Source: Hanamia caeni (lineage in GTDB: Bacteria > Bacteroidota > Bacteroidia > Chitinophagales > Chitinophagaceae). From it: a DNA stretch of 64,000 nt. A model generated the notes under the pieces. That model saw nothing but the letters and a program-made list of their open reading frames with translations, ran no database searches and was not told the DNA's origin. The translations under genes and the position numbers were made by a program. Where the stretch lies: positions 62,001 to 126,000 of the forward strand of contig NZ_RJJR01000007.1 in NCBI RefSeq assembly GCF_003721595.1, read 5' to 3'. Below, in pieces: positions 28,267 through 37,941 of this stretch (within the stretch, counting starts at the first letter, position 1; each line of letters begins with the position of its first letter).

Positions 28267-29235
28267 ATGAAAGTGCACAGAGATATAAACAATTTACCTG
28301 CTTTTAAAAACGCCGCAGTTACTATTGGTACTTTTGATGGGGTGCATACCGGCCACCTGCAGGTAATTCACCAGCTAAAAAAAGAGGCTGAAATTAATAA
28401 TGGTGAATCTGTTATCATCACTTTTGATCCGCATCCCAGGATGGTGCTCAGCCGAAATCAAAACCGCCCGTCCATTCAATTGCTGACCACGCTTTCTGAA
28501 AAAACAGAACTTATTGCCAGGGAAAACGTTGATCATTTGGTGGTCGTTCCCTTTACGCTTGAATTTTCAAATCAAACCGCTGAAGAATATATTTCAGATT
28601 TTTTGGTAAAAAAATTTAACCCCACGACGATTATAATAGGATACGATCATCGCTTTGGAAATAACCGCACCGGCGATTACAGGCTGTTAGAAAAATACCA
28701 GAAAGAGTTTAACTATGTAGTAAAAGAAATTCCTGAACATGTTTTGAACCACATTACTATCAGCTCTACCAAAATTCGTACTTCCCTGCAGAAGGGCGAT
28801 TTGGAAACGGCCAAAGAATGCCTTGGGTATGATTATTTTTTTGAAGGAGAAGTAGTGGACGGAAATAAGCTGGGCCGCACAATTGGGTATCCAACCGCAA
28901 ACCTGGAAATTAAAAACAAGAATAAGCTGATACCCGAAAATGGAATATATGCTGTTACGCTTGAGATAGGCGGTTATACGCAAAACGACGGCAGCGCATT
29001 TGCGCCTCAGTCCTCACATAAGGGCATGATGAGTATTGGGGTAAGGCCCACCATTGAAGACAACAGGCGCACCATCGAAGTCAATATTTTCGATTTCAGC
29101 AATGACATCTATGGAAAAATTGTGCGTGTGTATGTAAAATATTTTTTAAGAAACGAAGAGAAATTTGCCACCATGGAGCAATTAAAAAACCAGATTTATC
29201 GCGATGAAATTAAATCGCGCAACTTGCTTAAATAA
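28267..29235 (+). CDS. ribF: Bifunctional riboflavin kinase / FAD synthetase
   Basis: 322 residues from the ATG at 28267 (MKVHRDINNLPAF); an upstream in-frame start would add 44 unlikely residues. The N-terminal FAD synthetase (nucleotidyltransferase) domain has TIGTFDGVHTGH and IIGYDHRFGNNRTG, and SSTKIR; the C-terminal flavokinase domain has GRTIGYPTANLEI and IEVNIFDFSNDIYGK. It makes FMN and FAD. TAACTTGC at 28250-28257 may be a degenerate -7 box. The UbiX and PNPOx-like proteins in this window depend on FMN. Confidence 0.93.
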   Translation: MKVHRDINNLPAFKNAAVTIGTFDGVHTGHLQVIHQLKKEAEINNGESVIITFDPHPRMVLSRNQNRPSIQLLTTLSEKTELIARENVDHLVVVPFTLEFSNQTAEEYISDFLVKKFNPTTIIIGYDHRFGNNRTGDYRLLEKYQKEFNYVVKEIPEHVLNHITISSTKIRTSLQKGDLETAKECLGYDYFFEGEVVDGNKLGRTIGYPTANLEIKNKNKLIPENGIYAVTLEIGGYTQNDGSAFAPQSSHKGMMSIGVRPTIEDNRRTIEVNIFDFSNDIYGKIVRVYVKYFLRNEEKFATMEQLKNQIYRDEIKSRNLLK

Positions 29236-29594
29236 TTATTCTTCTTCCTGACGGTAAACCAATAAATAATCAATTTTAATATTCTGAGTCTTCTCAGGAA
29301 GATTATAAACTATCAAATCTGTAAGCCCATTTTTGAAAAGAAGAGAATATAACTCTTAGCTGATGATTTTCCGCATTTCGAAAATTCGCATTAAAAGCTG
29401 ATTTTATGCGCATTACATTAAAAATCTTAATATAATCTGATTAATTTTTAATTATTTTATAAAATAATGCAGCGAAAGGAATGTTAAAGTTGTCCTACGA
29501 GGTATTAACCGGTTTTATGGAGCCTTTAAGCCTTTATTAACAATCTCAGGTTTCAGAAACACCAACGTTGCAACTTTAATTTTAATATATACAC
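29236..29594. other. Intergenic region between ribF and the first susC
   Basis: About 360 bases without a convincing reading frame. It contains an inverted repeat (TCTTCCTGA at 29243-29251 and TCAGGAAGA at 29294-29302), with CTGAG/CTCAG as a smaller nested hairpin, which might end the ribF transcript. The 3' end carries TTGCAACTTTAAT (29568-29580), a motif shared with the leaders of the other two susC genes. Confidence 0.45.
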
Positions 29595-32500
29595 ATGAGA
29601 AAATTTCTAGCACTCTTTGCAGTGCTGATGCTCAGCGGAGCATTGGCATTTGCCCAGGAAAAGACCATTTCCGGAAAAGTATCAGACCAAAATGGTAACC
29701 CAGTCCCATTCGCTACGGTAGTTATTCAAGGCACCAACACAGGTGTGGCTTCCGATGCAAATGGGAAATTTATTTTAAAGACCAACCCAGGCAATAAGCT
29801 GACAATTTCTGCCACTGGCATGAAAACAACTGAAGTCACAGTGGGCGCCGGCAATTTTTTAGATGTTCAGATGCAAACCGACCAGGTGGCCTTACAGGAA
29901 GTGGTGGTTACCGGCGCATTTGGAATCAAAAAAGACGAGCGAACTACCTCTAACAGCTACCAGGTGATAAGCCAGGAGCAATTAGACGTAATTCCTCATT
30001 CCAACATAACTGATGCACTCGCGGGAAAAGTTGCGGGAGTGCAATTCCGGGGCCAGTCTCCTATGAAATTGAATACTGCCGGGGAAGGGTTTATGCGTAT
30101 TCGCGGTGGTCAGTCTCTTAACGATGTGGGGCCCATATTTGTTGTAGACGGTACCGTGGTTAATTCGTTTGATATCAACCCGGATGACATAGCATCAGTG
30201 ACCGTACTAAAAGGGGCCAACGCAACAGCGCTTTTTGGTGGTACAGCGTCCAACGGAGCCATCGTGATGACTACCAAAAAAGGGGTACAAAAGGGTGTGG
30301 GAATTCAGGTAAACCAAAGCGTAACTTTTGATAAGGTTTATATCCTTCCTCAATATCAAAACCTGTATGCCGGCGGCGCCTCCGCTAACCTGATTACCTT
30401 CCATTGGCAGGATGGTATGCCCGAAGGTTGGAAAGCATTAGATGGAAAGGGATACCCCGATTATACAGATGATGCAAGCTGGGGACCGAAAATGGAAGGA
30501 CAGGAATATATTCCATGGTATGCCTGGTTTCCCGGAACAAAATATTCGTTCAAAACAGCAAAACTTACTCCTCAGCCTGATAATGTTCGCGATTTTTATA
30601 ACACAGGAGTTACTACTAACTCTAATATCGCTTTCAGTAAAGGCGGAGATAATTACAATTTCCGCCTGTCATATTCTAATCAGAGTATTAAGGGTATGTT
30701 ACCAAATTCTAATTCTTCAAAAAACAATTTTTTTACCAGCGTTTCTTATGATTTAAATCCTCATTTTAATGCCGGTGCTAATCTTACTTTTAATACACAG
30801 AATATTAATGGGGAATTTAATGATGACTATAGTAATTTTTCCAGTGGCTCGTTCAACCAATGGTTTCACCGCGATTTGGATATGGGAATTGAAAGAGAAT
30901 TTAAAAATTTCCTTTCTCCAATAGGAACCCTGGCCAGTTGGAATTTTACCAGCAATCCAAATTCATACGATCCGGCTGATCCGGCAAGTTTTTGGCCCGG
31001 TAACTTTTGGTATAATCCGTTCTCCTATTTCGACAATGTTGATTATACGCGCTATAGAAACAGGTTATTCGGGGATATACACCTAACCTATAAACTAAAC
31101 AATAATTTCAATATACGGGCCACAGTTCGCAAGAACCAGTTAACAACCAGGAATTCATATATTACGAAGTCAATTGTTGAACACAGCGCCAATCAAACCG
31201 GTGTCCTGGCATCCTATCAACCTGAGGAAACAGACTACCAGGAATACAACTATGAATTGCTTGCCAATTATCAACAAAAGTTTGGTGATTTTGATGTGTC
31301 AGTGCTTGGTGGTGCCAATAAAAACACTACCAATTATATGAGCATGGTAATGGCCACCCAACAAGGTTTGAACATTGATGATTTATATGCAATTACCAAT
31401 TCCAAGGCGCAACCGTCGTTGTCGAACCTTCGCGAAAAATCAGAAACAAATTCACTATTTGCTTCTGGTGATTTTGGCTACAATAAAATAGTCAATCTTA
31501 ACCTGACTGTTAGAAACGACTGGTATTCTACATTGCCTGCCGATCATAATAGCTTACTTTCTCCTTCAGCGGGCGTATCATTTGTATTTAGTGAATTAAC
31601 TGGCCCGGGCATTTCCTGGTTGAGTTTTGGAAAGGTTTTCGGAAGCTGGGGTAAGAAGCCTCTTGCTTTGGGAATCTATCAAAATAACCTGGCCTATAAC
31701 CTTAACCAGTTTTCATGGAACGGGAACTTTCTTATAGAAACGCCTAATAGTTTGCCCGATCCAAATTTGAAAGGTTCTTTAATTACAACGTATGAAGCAG
31801 GTTTAGATTTAAGGTTTATTAATAACCGTTATGGGTTGAAAGCTACTTTTTATCATGAGCTTAATGATAAAGCGCCAATTTCTGTAACCATTGACGGAAT
31901 CAGCGGATTTACTTCGAAAGTAGTAAACGCTGCCAGCATTGAAAGGACAGGGCTTGAGTTTGAAGTGAATGTCAATCCAATAGCTTCCAGGAATTTTTCC
32001 TGGAATATTAATGCAACATTCTCTTATTTATTACATAATAAAGTGTTGAATTTATTCGGCGACCAGCAGCGCATTCCAATGTCCGGACAGGTTACTTTTG
32101 CCAGCGCTTATTTTGCGTTACAAGCTTACCAGGAAAAAGGTAAAGATTGGGGGCAATTGATTGGTGGAGGAGCAAAAAGAGACTCAGCAACTGGCCTGTA
32201 CCTGTATAAAGTAACAAAAGATGCTAATGGAAATCCAACAAGGGCAACTAACATCCTGGATCCTGAAAAGCATTGGGGATCAATAGTGCCAAAGGTGAAT
32301 GGAGGACTTATAAATAGCCTCACCTACAAAGATTTCGTTTTCAATTTCAGTATAGACTACCAGGTGGGAGGTAAATATTTCTCTCTTGATGAAAACTGGG
32401 GTGAATATTCCGGATTACTTGCTACAACCGCTGCTACAAACGACAAAGGTAAAAATGTGAGAGATGCAGTGGCAGACGGAGGCGGGGTTCATGTGAAAGG

Positions 32501-32831
32501 AATTGACGCTGCTGATGGCAAACCCGTCGATTTTTACATGAGTGCGCAGAGATACTTTCATAGTTTTCTGCAAGCTTCTGCAGAAAGATACATACATGAT
32601 CTTACTTATGTTAAGTTGAGAGAAATTAGCCTTGGATATCAATTGCCTGTTAAGAAGTGGGGAGCCAACTGGCTAAATGGTGCTGTCGTTTCTGTTATTG
32701 CACGCAATCCTTGGTTGATTTATAATAAGAACAAAAATTTTGATCCTTCAGAAGTTTCCGTAACTGCCGGATCTAATGCACAATATCCCGGCACACGCTC
32801 ACTTGGATTTGAACTGAAACTTAATTTTTAA
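29595..32831 (+). CDS. SusC/RagA-family TonB-linked outer-membrane protein (1)
   Basis: 1078 residues. The signal peptide ends at LAFA|Q (20/21). A CarboxypepD_reg-like domain (about 24-105, KTISGKVSDQNGNPVPFATV) is followed by EVVVTGAFG, a TonB-box-like stretch, the plug (about 115-230, with NITDALAGKVAGV and SVTVLKGANATALFGG) and a 22-strand barrel-type region ending in aromatic SLGFELKLNF. It should form the transport channel of a SusCD pair with the lipoprotein encoded 20 bases downstream. Plug and barrel differ clearly from the other two SusC proteins here, so the ligand is probably different. The ligand is unknown. Confidence 0.93.
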   Translation: MRKFLALFAVLMLSGALAFAQEKTISGKVSDQNGNPVPFATVVIQGTNTGVASDANGKFILKTNPGNKLTISATGMKTTEVTVGAGNFLDVQMQTDQVALQEVVVTGAFGIKKDERTTSNSYQVISQEQLDVIPHSNITDALAGKVAGVQFRGQSPMKLNTAGEGFMRIRGGQSLNDVGPIFVVDGTVVNSFDINPDDIASVTVLKGANATALFGGTASNGAIVMTTKKGVQKGVGIQVNQSVTFDKVYILPQYQNLYAGGASANLITFHWQDGMPEGWKALDGKGYPDYTDDASWGPKMEGQEYIPWYAWFPGTKYSFKTAKLTPQPDNVRDFYNTGVTTNSNIAFSKGGDNYNFRLSYSNQSIKGMLPNSNSSKNNFFTSVSYDLNPHFNAGANLTFNTQNINGEFNDDYSNFSSGSFNQWFHRDLDMGIEREFKNFLSPIGTLASWNFTSNPNSYDPADPASFWPGNFWYNPFSYFDNVDYTRYRNRLFGDIHLTYKLNNNFNIRATVRKNQLTTRNSYITKSIVEHSANQTGVLASYQPEETDYQEYNYELLANYQQKFGDFDVSVLGGANKNTTNYMSMVMATQQGLNIDDLYAITNSKAQPSLSNLREKSETNSLFASGDFGYNKIVNLNLTVRNDWYSTLPADHNSLLSPSAGVSFVFSELTGPGISWLSFGKVFGSWGKKPLALGIYQNNLAYNLNQFSWNGNFLIETPNSLPDPNLKGSLITTYEAGLDLRFINNRYGLKATFYHELNDKAPISVTIDGISGFTSKVVNAASIERTGLEFEVNVNPIASRNFSWNINATFSYLLHNKVLNLFGDQQRIPMSGQVTFASAYFALQAYQEKGKDWGQLIGGGAKRDSATGLYLYKVTKDANGNPTRATNILDPEKHWGSIVPKVNGGLINSLTYKDFVFNFSIDYQVGGKYFSLDENWGEYSGLLATTAATNDKGKNVRDAVADGGGVHVKGIDAADGKPVDFYMSAQRYFHSFLQASAERYIHDLTYVKLREISLGYQLPVKKWGANWLNGAVVSVIARNPWLIYNKNKNFDPSEVSVTAGSNAQYPGTRSLGFELKLNF

Positions 32832-32851
32832 GAGACTAAATTGAAAATATT

Positions 32852-34366
32852 ATGAAAAATAAAATAAATTTTAAATACCTTTTTGTTGTTTGCTTACTGG
32901 TTTGGGTAGGCATGGGCTGCCAAAAGCAACTGGGCGATTTTGGAAATATCAATCTTGACCCGGGCAAACCAACCACTCCTGTGCCATCAGCGTTGTTGAC
33001 AAATGTGACTTCCGGATTAGGCAACTGGATATTTGATGGTAATTTTTACCGGAATACTTCTGTGCCCGCTATGTATGCGCAATACTTTTCCCAAACACAA
33101 TACACGGAGGAATCCCAATATTTGCCTGTGAATTATGACTGGACAATGTATTACGCCGGTAGAAGCACAAATACAAGTGATAATTACGGCATAGCGCGGG
33201 CCAATTTGATGGATCTTCAGACTATCATTAATTATAATTCAGATGATGCTACTAAAGAAGTAGCGGCAAAATTCGGCTCAAATGCAAACCAGATAGCAGT
33301 GGCCCGTATACTGAAGGCGTACTTATTCTGGATGATCACAGATGAATACGGAGATATTCCCTATACCGGAACCTTGCAAGGCGATCCTAATTTGCCCTAT
33401 ACCCCCCAGCAGGATGTGTATGCGGATTTATTAAAAGAGTTGAAAGAGGCTTCAACACAATTTGATGAGGGAGACATGCCCCAGGGCGATCTTTTATATT
33501 CCGGAAATAAGGCGGGCTGGGTGAAATTTGCGAATTCATTACGCCTCCTGATATCTCTCAGAATGTCAGTGGTAGATCCGAATACTGGAAAAACTGAATT
33601 CAACGACGCTTTAAACGCCGGTGTAATTGAAGATAATGCTGAAAATGCTGAATTAGATTATCCCGGTGGGTCCTTTCCTAATCCTTTTTATGAATACTAT
33701 AATGTAATTCAAAGAAAAGACATTTCTCCGTCAGAGTTTTTTGTAAACAAATTAAAGTCAATGGGCGATGCCCGTCTTAAAATGTTTGCTTCCACAGAAC
33801 TCGGTTTTCCTTACGGATTATCCCGTGATGATGCCACCAATTGGGCAGATAGTCATCCCGGATGGGCATTTGTAATGAGCTCTGATTATTACAATAATGA
33901 TCAGTCCCCGATGTTTCTTGTTACAGCAGCGCATATTTGGTTAGCCAGGGCTGAGGCAGCCTCCTATGGCTGGACCTCAGAAGACGTGGCCACGGATTAT
34001 TCCAAAGGGATAGAAGCTTCCTGGAAACAGTGGGATGTGTATACTGATGCTTCCTTTAACAGTTACATGGCAAAGCCTGAAGTTTCATTGGCTGGTGGAT
34101 CCGCAGATCAAATCAAACAAAAAATAATTCTGCAGAGATACATTGCATTTTATCCTGACGGTAAGCAGGCCTGGGCTATCTGGAGAAAAACAGGCCTTCC
34201 TGAATTAACTCCGGCTCCCGGAACGTCTACGGGTATACCTCAGAGATACCCCTATGGGTCAGATGAAATAAGTTTGAATCCAACAAATGAAAAAGCTGCT
34301 GCTGCAAAGTATACAAAAGACGGAGAAGATAATTCGATGTTTGCCAAATTGTGGTGGGCAAAATAA
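32852..34366 (+). CDS. SusD/RagB-family lipoprotein (1), SusD-like_2 type
   Basis: 504 residues with lipobox GMGC (Cys23). The mature part has the SusD helical pattern and features of the SusD-like_2 group: NLDPGKPTTPVPSALLTNV near the N terminus, ARILKAYLFWMITDEYGDIPYTG, GNKAGWVKFANSLRLLISLRM and the C-terminal IALQ-like segment IILQRYIAFYPDGKQAWAIWRKTGLPEL. SusD proteins cap the SusC channel and bind the substrate at the cell surface. It forms a transcription unit with the susC gene before it and is followed by a terminator. Confidence 0.92.
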   Translation: MKNKINFKYLFVVCLLVWVGMGCQKQLGDFGNINLDPGKPTTPVPSALLTNVTSGLGNWIFDGNFYRNTSVPAMYAQYFSQTQYTEESQYLPVNYDWTMYYAGRSTNTSDNYGIARANLMDLQTIINYNSDDATKEVAAKFGSNANQIAVARILKAYLFWMITDEYGDIPYTGTLQGDPNLPYTPQQDVYADLLKELKEASTQFDEGDMPQGDLLYSGNKAGWVKFANSLRLLISLRMSVVDPNTGKTEFNDALNAGVIEDNAENAELDYPGGSFPNPFYEYYNVIQRKDISPSEFFVNKLKSMGDARLKMFASTELGFPYGLSRDDATNWADSHPGWAFVMSSDYYNNDQSPMFLVTAAHIWLARAEAASYGWTSEDVATDYSKGIEASWKQWDVYTDASFNSYMAKPEVSLAGGSADQIKQKIILQRYIAFYPDGKQAWAIWRKTGLPELTPAPGTSTGIPQRYPYGSDEISLNPTNEKAAAAKYTKDGEDNSMFAKLWWAK

Positions 34367-34398
34367 AAATTAGCCAAATTTGTTTAACGATTGTTGCC

Positions 34399-34431
34399 GG
34401 GGCTGCCTCAAAAAGGCAGCCCCTTCGTTTT
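34399..34431 (+). terminator. Terminator after SusCD pair 1
   Basis: GGGGCTGCCT (34399-34408) pairs perfectly with AGGCAGCCCC (34414-34423) around a 5-base loop, followed by TTCGTTTT. Confidence 0.9.
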
Positions 34432-34489
34432 AAATGCCGAAGAGTTTTTTGATATAATATAATCTTAGGGCAGATTTTTGAGTTCAAGT

Positions 34490-34633
34490 CAGATTTTTTT
34501 TGGTGAATCTTCAGAATCAAAGCAGCAGATTTCGGGATTACCTTGTCATAACATTTTATTAATATTTGTTTATTAATATCATTTTGTTTTTTTAGGTGTT
34601 TTTACATTGCAAACTTTTAATTAAACTTTTCGT
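34490..34633 (+). promoter_or_regulatory. Conserved leader of susC 2
   Basis: This region aligns with the leader of susC 3 over about 140 bases: CAAAGCAGCA, TTACCTTGTC, TATTAATATTT, TTTTG and TACATTGC followed by AAACTTTTAAT. TTTTG (34582-34586) and TACATTGC (34603-34610) may be the -33 and -7 boxes, though the second departs from TAnnTTTG. TTGCAAACTTTTAAT (34607-34621) lies 12 bases before the ATG. Confidence 0.5.
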
Positions 34634-37600
34634 ATGAAAAATATTTTTCTATTATTTATTGGGCTTATTTTCAGCGGACTGGTAGCTAATGCACAAACTC
34701 GCGTTGTGGAAGGGCATGTTACTTCTGCCGATGGAAGCCCCTTAATCGGGATCACTGTACAAGTGAAAGGTTCTGGCATAGCAACAGCAACTGATACAAA
34801 AGGGGATTTTAGATTAACTGTGAGTCCGGATGCCACACTTGTTTTCACCGGGATAGGTTTTGAAGAACAAAATGTCAAAATTGGGGATCGTACCAGCATT
34901 AATGTAACCTTACAAACGGATTCCAGAAGGTTGAATGAAGTAGTGGTGACAGCATTAGGCGTAAAACGGAATCGAAATGATTTGGGATATGCTGCTCAGA
35001 CTATTAATGCTGATGCAATAGAAAAAGCCGGGCAAACAGATGCTATCAAGGCGCTTTCAGGTAAAATTGCCGGCGTGCAGATTACATCGTCCACCGGAAC
35101 ACCCGGCGGATCGGCCTATATCCAGCTTAGAGGCGCCAATTCAATCACCGGTGATAATCAGCCATTATTTGTAATCGATGGCGTTCCTATAGATAATGGC
35201 CAAAATTATTCCGGCGACCCTTCAGACGGTACAAATAATGTTTTGTTTGGAGCAACAAATACCAATCGGGGCGCCGATGTTAACCCTGATGATATAGAAA
35301 GCATCACGGTCCTTAAAGGTCCTGCTGCTGCCGCACTATATGGCATTGGTGCAGCTAATGGTGCTATAATCATCACGACTAAAAGCGGCAAAGCCGGTAA
35401 AATTCAGGTAGATTTTAGCTCTACCGTTAATTTTGACAAGGTTAACAGGTATCCTGGATTACAGAATCAATGGATAAAAGGTTCCGGCGGTGCCATTGGT
35501 GCCTACCCTTCCTCCAACAGGTATTCCTGGGGAGCCAGGGCGGATACATTATTATGGACAGGCGTTCCTGACGATTTTGACGTCCACGGCACATTGGTTG
35601 GAAAGTCCGATTCAAAAGGAAAAATTCCCTTTGTTCCTTATGATAACATGAAGAGTTTTTTCAGAACTGCGCCATCTTATACCAACTCCATTTCTTTTTC
35701 CGGGGGAAATGATCTTGCAACTTACAGAGTAGGTTATACTAACCTATACCAAAAATCAATTGTTCCGACTCAATACTTTGAACGGAACTCTGTGAGCTTT
35801 GCCGGCTCTTTGAATCTCTCCGAAAAAATTAAAGTTTCTACCAATCTAAACTATACCAGGAGCAATAGTACGCAACCTCAAAACGGAAGTAATACCTCAG
35901 GGATCATGCTTGGGCTAACCAGAACGCCTATTGATTTTGACAATTCAAACGGAGCTACAGATGCCACAGACCCAAAAGCGTATCTGTTTCCTATTGGCAG
36001 TCAATATGCCGGACTTCAGAGATCTTATAGATTCAATGGCGAGTTAGGAATTTATGATAATCCCTATTGGACGCTCAATAAAACGCCATATACCACAGAT
36101 CTGAACAGGTTAATTGGTAACATTCAGTTGGATTATAACATAGGTGCCGGATTTAGCGCTCTTTACCGGTTAGGAACCGACACTTACCAGGATAACCGTA
36201 AACAATATTATGATATAGGATCCAGTGCGTACTCAGATGGCCGGATTTTTTATGACAGGTATACTTATAACAGCTTAAATTCAGACCTCATTCTGGCCTA
36301 TTCGAGAGAGTTGTCGGGGAACCTTAAATTTGATGGTAAAATTGGAAACAACCTTTACGCAAACAATTTAAATGAAATATATACCCAGGGTGATGGACTT
36401 GTTGCTTCCGATTATAACAATATGGATAATGCAACAGTAGTAAAATCTTCAAATTTTGTTACGCCATACAGGAGAGCTTCGGCTTATTTTGATCTGAATT
36501 TTAACTATGCATCTGTTTTATTCCTTGAAGTAACCGGAAGAAACGACTGGTCATCCACGCTGCCGCGGAATAAAAATTCTTTCTTCTACCCATCAGCAAA
36601 CTTAAGTTTTGTATTTACAAAATTGGGAGGCTTGCAGGATGGAAATGTGCTCAGTTTTGGTAAACTCCGGCTCTCGGCTGCACAGGTAGGAAAAGATGCA
36701 CCCGCATTTGCTTTGAACGGGTATTACACAAAATTAAATTTTGCTGATGGTTATACTTCAGGGATAACCTATCCCAATGATGGAGTGCCCGGTTTTGGAA
36801 GGGTAACTACGCTGGGCAACCCTGACTTGAAACCGGAAAAAACTACTTCTTATGAGGCAGGGTTGGATTTAAAATTTTTCCAAAACAGGTTAGGTCTGGA
36901 TGTAACCGGTTATTATTCAAAAGGGCAGGATCTTATTGTTAGTGCGCCCCTTGCCTCAAGCACCGGCTATCTTTCTCAGGTAATTAACTCTGGTTCAATT
37001 GAAACAAAAGGCGTAGAGTTGCAATTAACCGGAACACCGATACAGTCCGGAGACTTCAGGTGGGATGCTTTTATAAATTTCAGCCACTATAAAAATAAAA
37101 TATTGAAGTTAGCCGATGGCGTGTCACAAATTACCTTGAACGGGTTTACGGGAACCACAATTGCACAGATTGCAGGATATGGTGCGGCATCCATTTTTGG
37201 TTTTGGATATGAGCGTGACAAAAACGGGAATATAGTTGTCGAAGACAGGCCAGGCGATGCGCAATACTATCCAATAGCGCCTGCGGTTCAGGAATTCCTT
37301 GGCAATACGAATCCCAAATTCCTTCTGGGATTTGGAAATACATTTAGTTTCAAGGGATTCTCATTATATGCTTTGCTTGACTGGAAACATGGAGGAAAAA
37401 TGTGGAACGGCACCAGGGGCTCGTTGACTGCCATAGGCACATCGGATAATACAAATAACAGGGGAGATATGCACCTGTTTAAAGGTGTATTGGGACATCT
37501 GAATGACGCAGGCGAGCTGGTGCACGATGATGGCAGTGGAAACGAAGTAGCGGGCGCTGGGGCTGTCAATACGAATGCTGTCCCCTTGAGTGAAGATTGG

Positions 37601-37897
37601 TATTTGGGAAATGGCGGTGGATTTGGTAATTTGAATGAAGCATTTATTGAGGATGCTTCTTATATTAAATTAAGAGAAGCCAGTCTCTCTTACGATATTT
37701 CATCACTAATCACTAAAAAGCGATTCATAAAAGGTGCATCTTTGGGTGCATTTGTCAGGAATGTAATTGTATGGACTCCCTATAAAGGAATTGATCCTGA
37801 AACAAGCCTTACCGGCGCCACCAGCGCACAAGGGATAGATTATTTTAACATGCCCGGCACCATGTCAATGGGACTGACCCTGAAAATAAAGTTATAA
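34634..37897 (+). CDS. SusC/RagA-family TonB-linked outer-membrane protein (2)
   Basis: 1087 residues with signal peptide (VANA|Q, 20/21), CarboxypepD_reg-like domain (about 22-97, VVEGHVTSADGSPLIGITV), EVVVTALG, plug (about 110-235, KALSGKIAGVQI and SITVLKGPAAAALYGI) and barrel. The first ~90 residues are nearly identical to SusC 3, while plug and barrel are diverged. SusD 2 follows after 44 bases. It imports an unknown ligand with TonB energy. Confidence 0.93.
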   Translation: MKNIFLLFIGLIFSGLVANAQTRVVEGHVTSADGSPLIGITVQVKGSGIATATDTKGDFRLTVSPDATLVFTGIGFEEQNVKIGDRTSINVTLQTDSRRLNEVVVTALGVKRNRNDLGYAAQTINADAIEKAGQTDAIKALSGKIAGVQITSSTGTPGGSAYIQLRGANSITGDNQPLFVIDGVPIDNGQNYSGDPSDGTNNVLFGATNTNRGADVNPDDIESITVLKGPAAAALYGIGAANGAIIITTKSGKAGKIQVDFSSTVNFDKVNRYPGLQNQWIKGSGGAIGAYPSSNRYSWGARADTLLWTGVPDDFDVHGTLVGKSDSKGKIPFVPYDNMKSFFRTAPSYTNSISFSGGNDLATYRVGYTNLYQKSIVPTQYFERNSVSFAGSLNLSEKIKVSTNLNYTRSNSTQPQNGSNTSGIMLGLTRTPIDFDNSNGATDATDPKAYLFPIGSQYAGLQRSYRFNGELGIYDNPYWTLNKTPYTTDLNRLIGNIQLDYNIGAGFSALYRLGTDTYQDNRKQYYDIGSSAYSDGRIFYDRYTYNSLNSDLILAYSRELSGNLKFDGKIGNNLYANNLNEIYTQGDGLVASDYNNMDNATVVKSSNFVTPYRRASAYFDLNFNYASVLFLEVTGRNDWSSTLPRNKNSFFYPSANLSFVFTKLGGLQDGNVLSFGKLRLSAAQVGKDAPAFALNGYYTKLNFADGYTSGITYPNDGVPGFGRVTTLGNPDLKPEKTTSYEAGLDLKFFQNRLGLDVTGYYSKGQDLIVSAPLASSTGYLSQVINSGSIETKGVELQLTGTPIQSGDFRWDAFINFSHYKNKILKLADGVSQITLNGFTGTTIAQIAGYGAASIFGFGYERDKNGNIVVEDRPGDAQYYPIAPAVQEFLGNTNPKFLLGFGNTFSFKGFSLYALLDWKHGGKMWNGTRGSLTAIGTSDNTNNRGDMHLFKGVLGHLNDAGELVHDDGSGNEVAGAGAVNTNAVPLSEDWYLGNGGGFGNLNEAFIEDASYIKLREASLSYDISSLITKKRFIKGASLGAFVRNVIVWTPYKGIDPETSLTGATSAQGIDYFNMPGTMSMGLTLKIKL

Positions 37898-37941
37898 TTA
37901 TTCAACCAGGTAATTTATTGGCAAATTAAAAAAAAACAACA

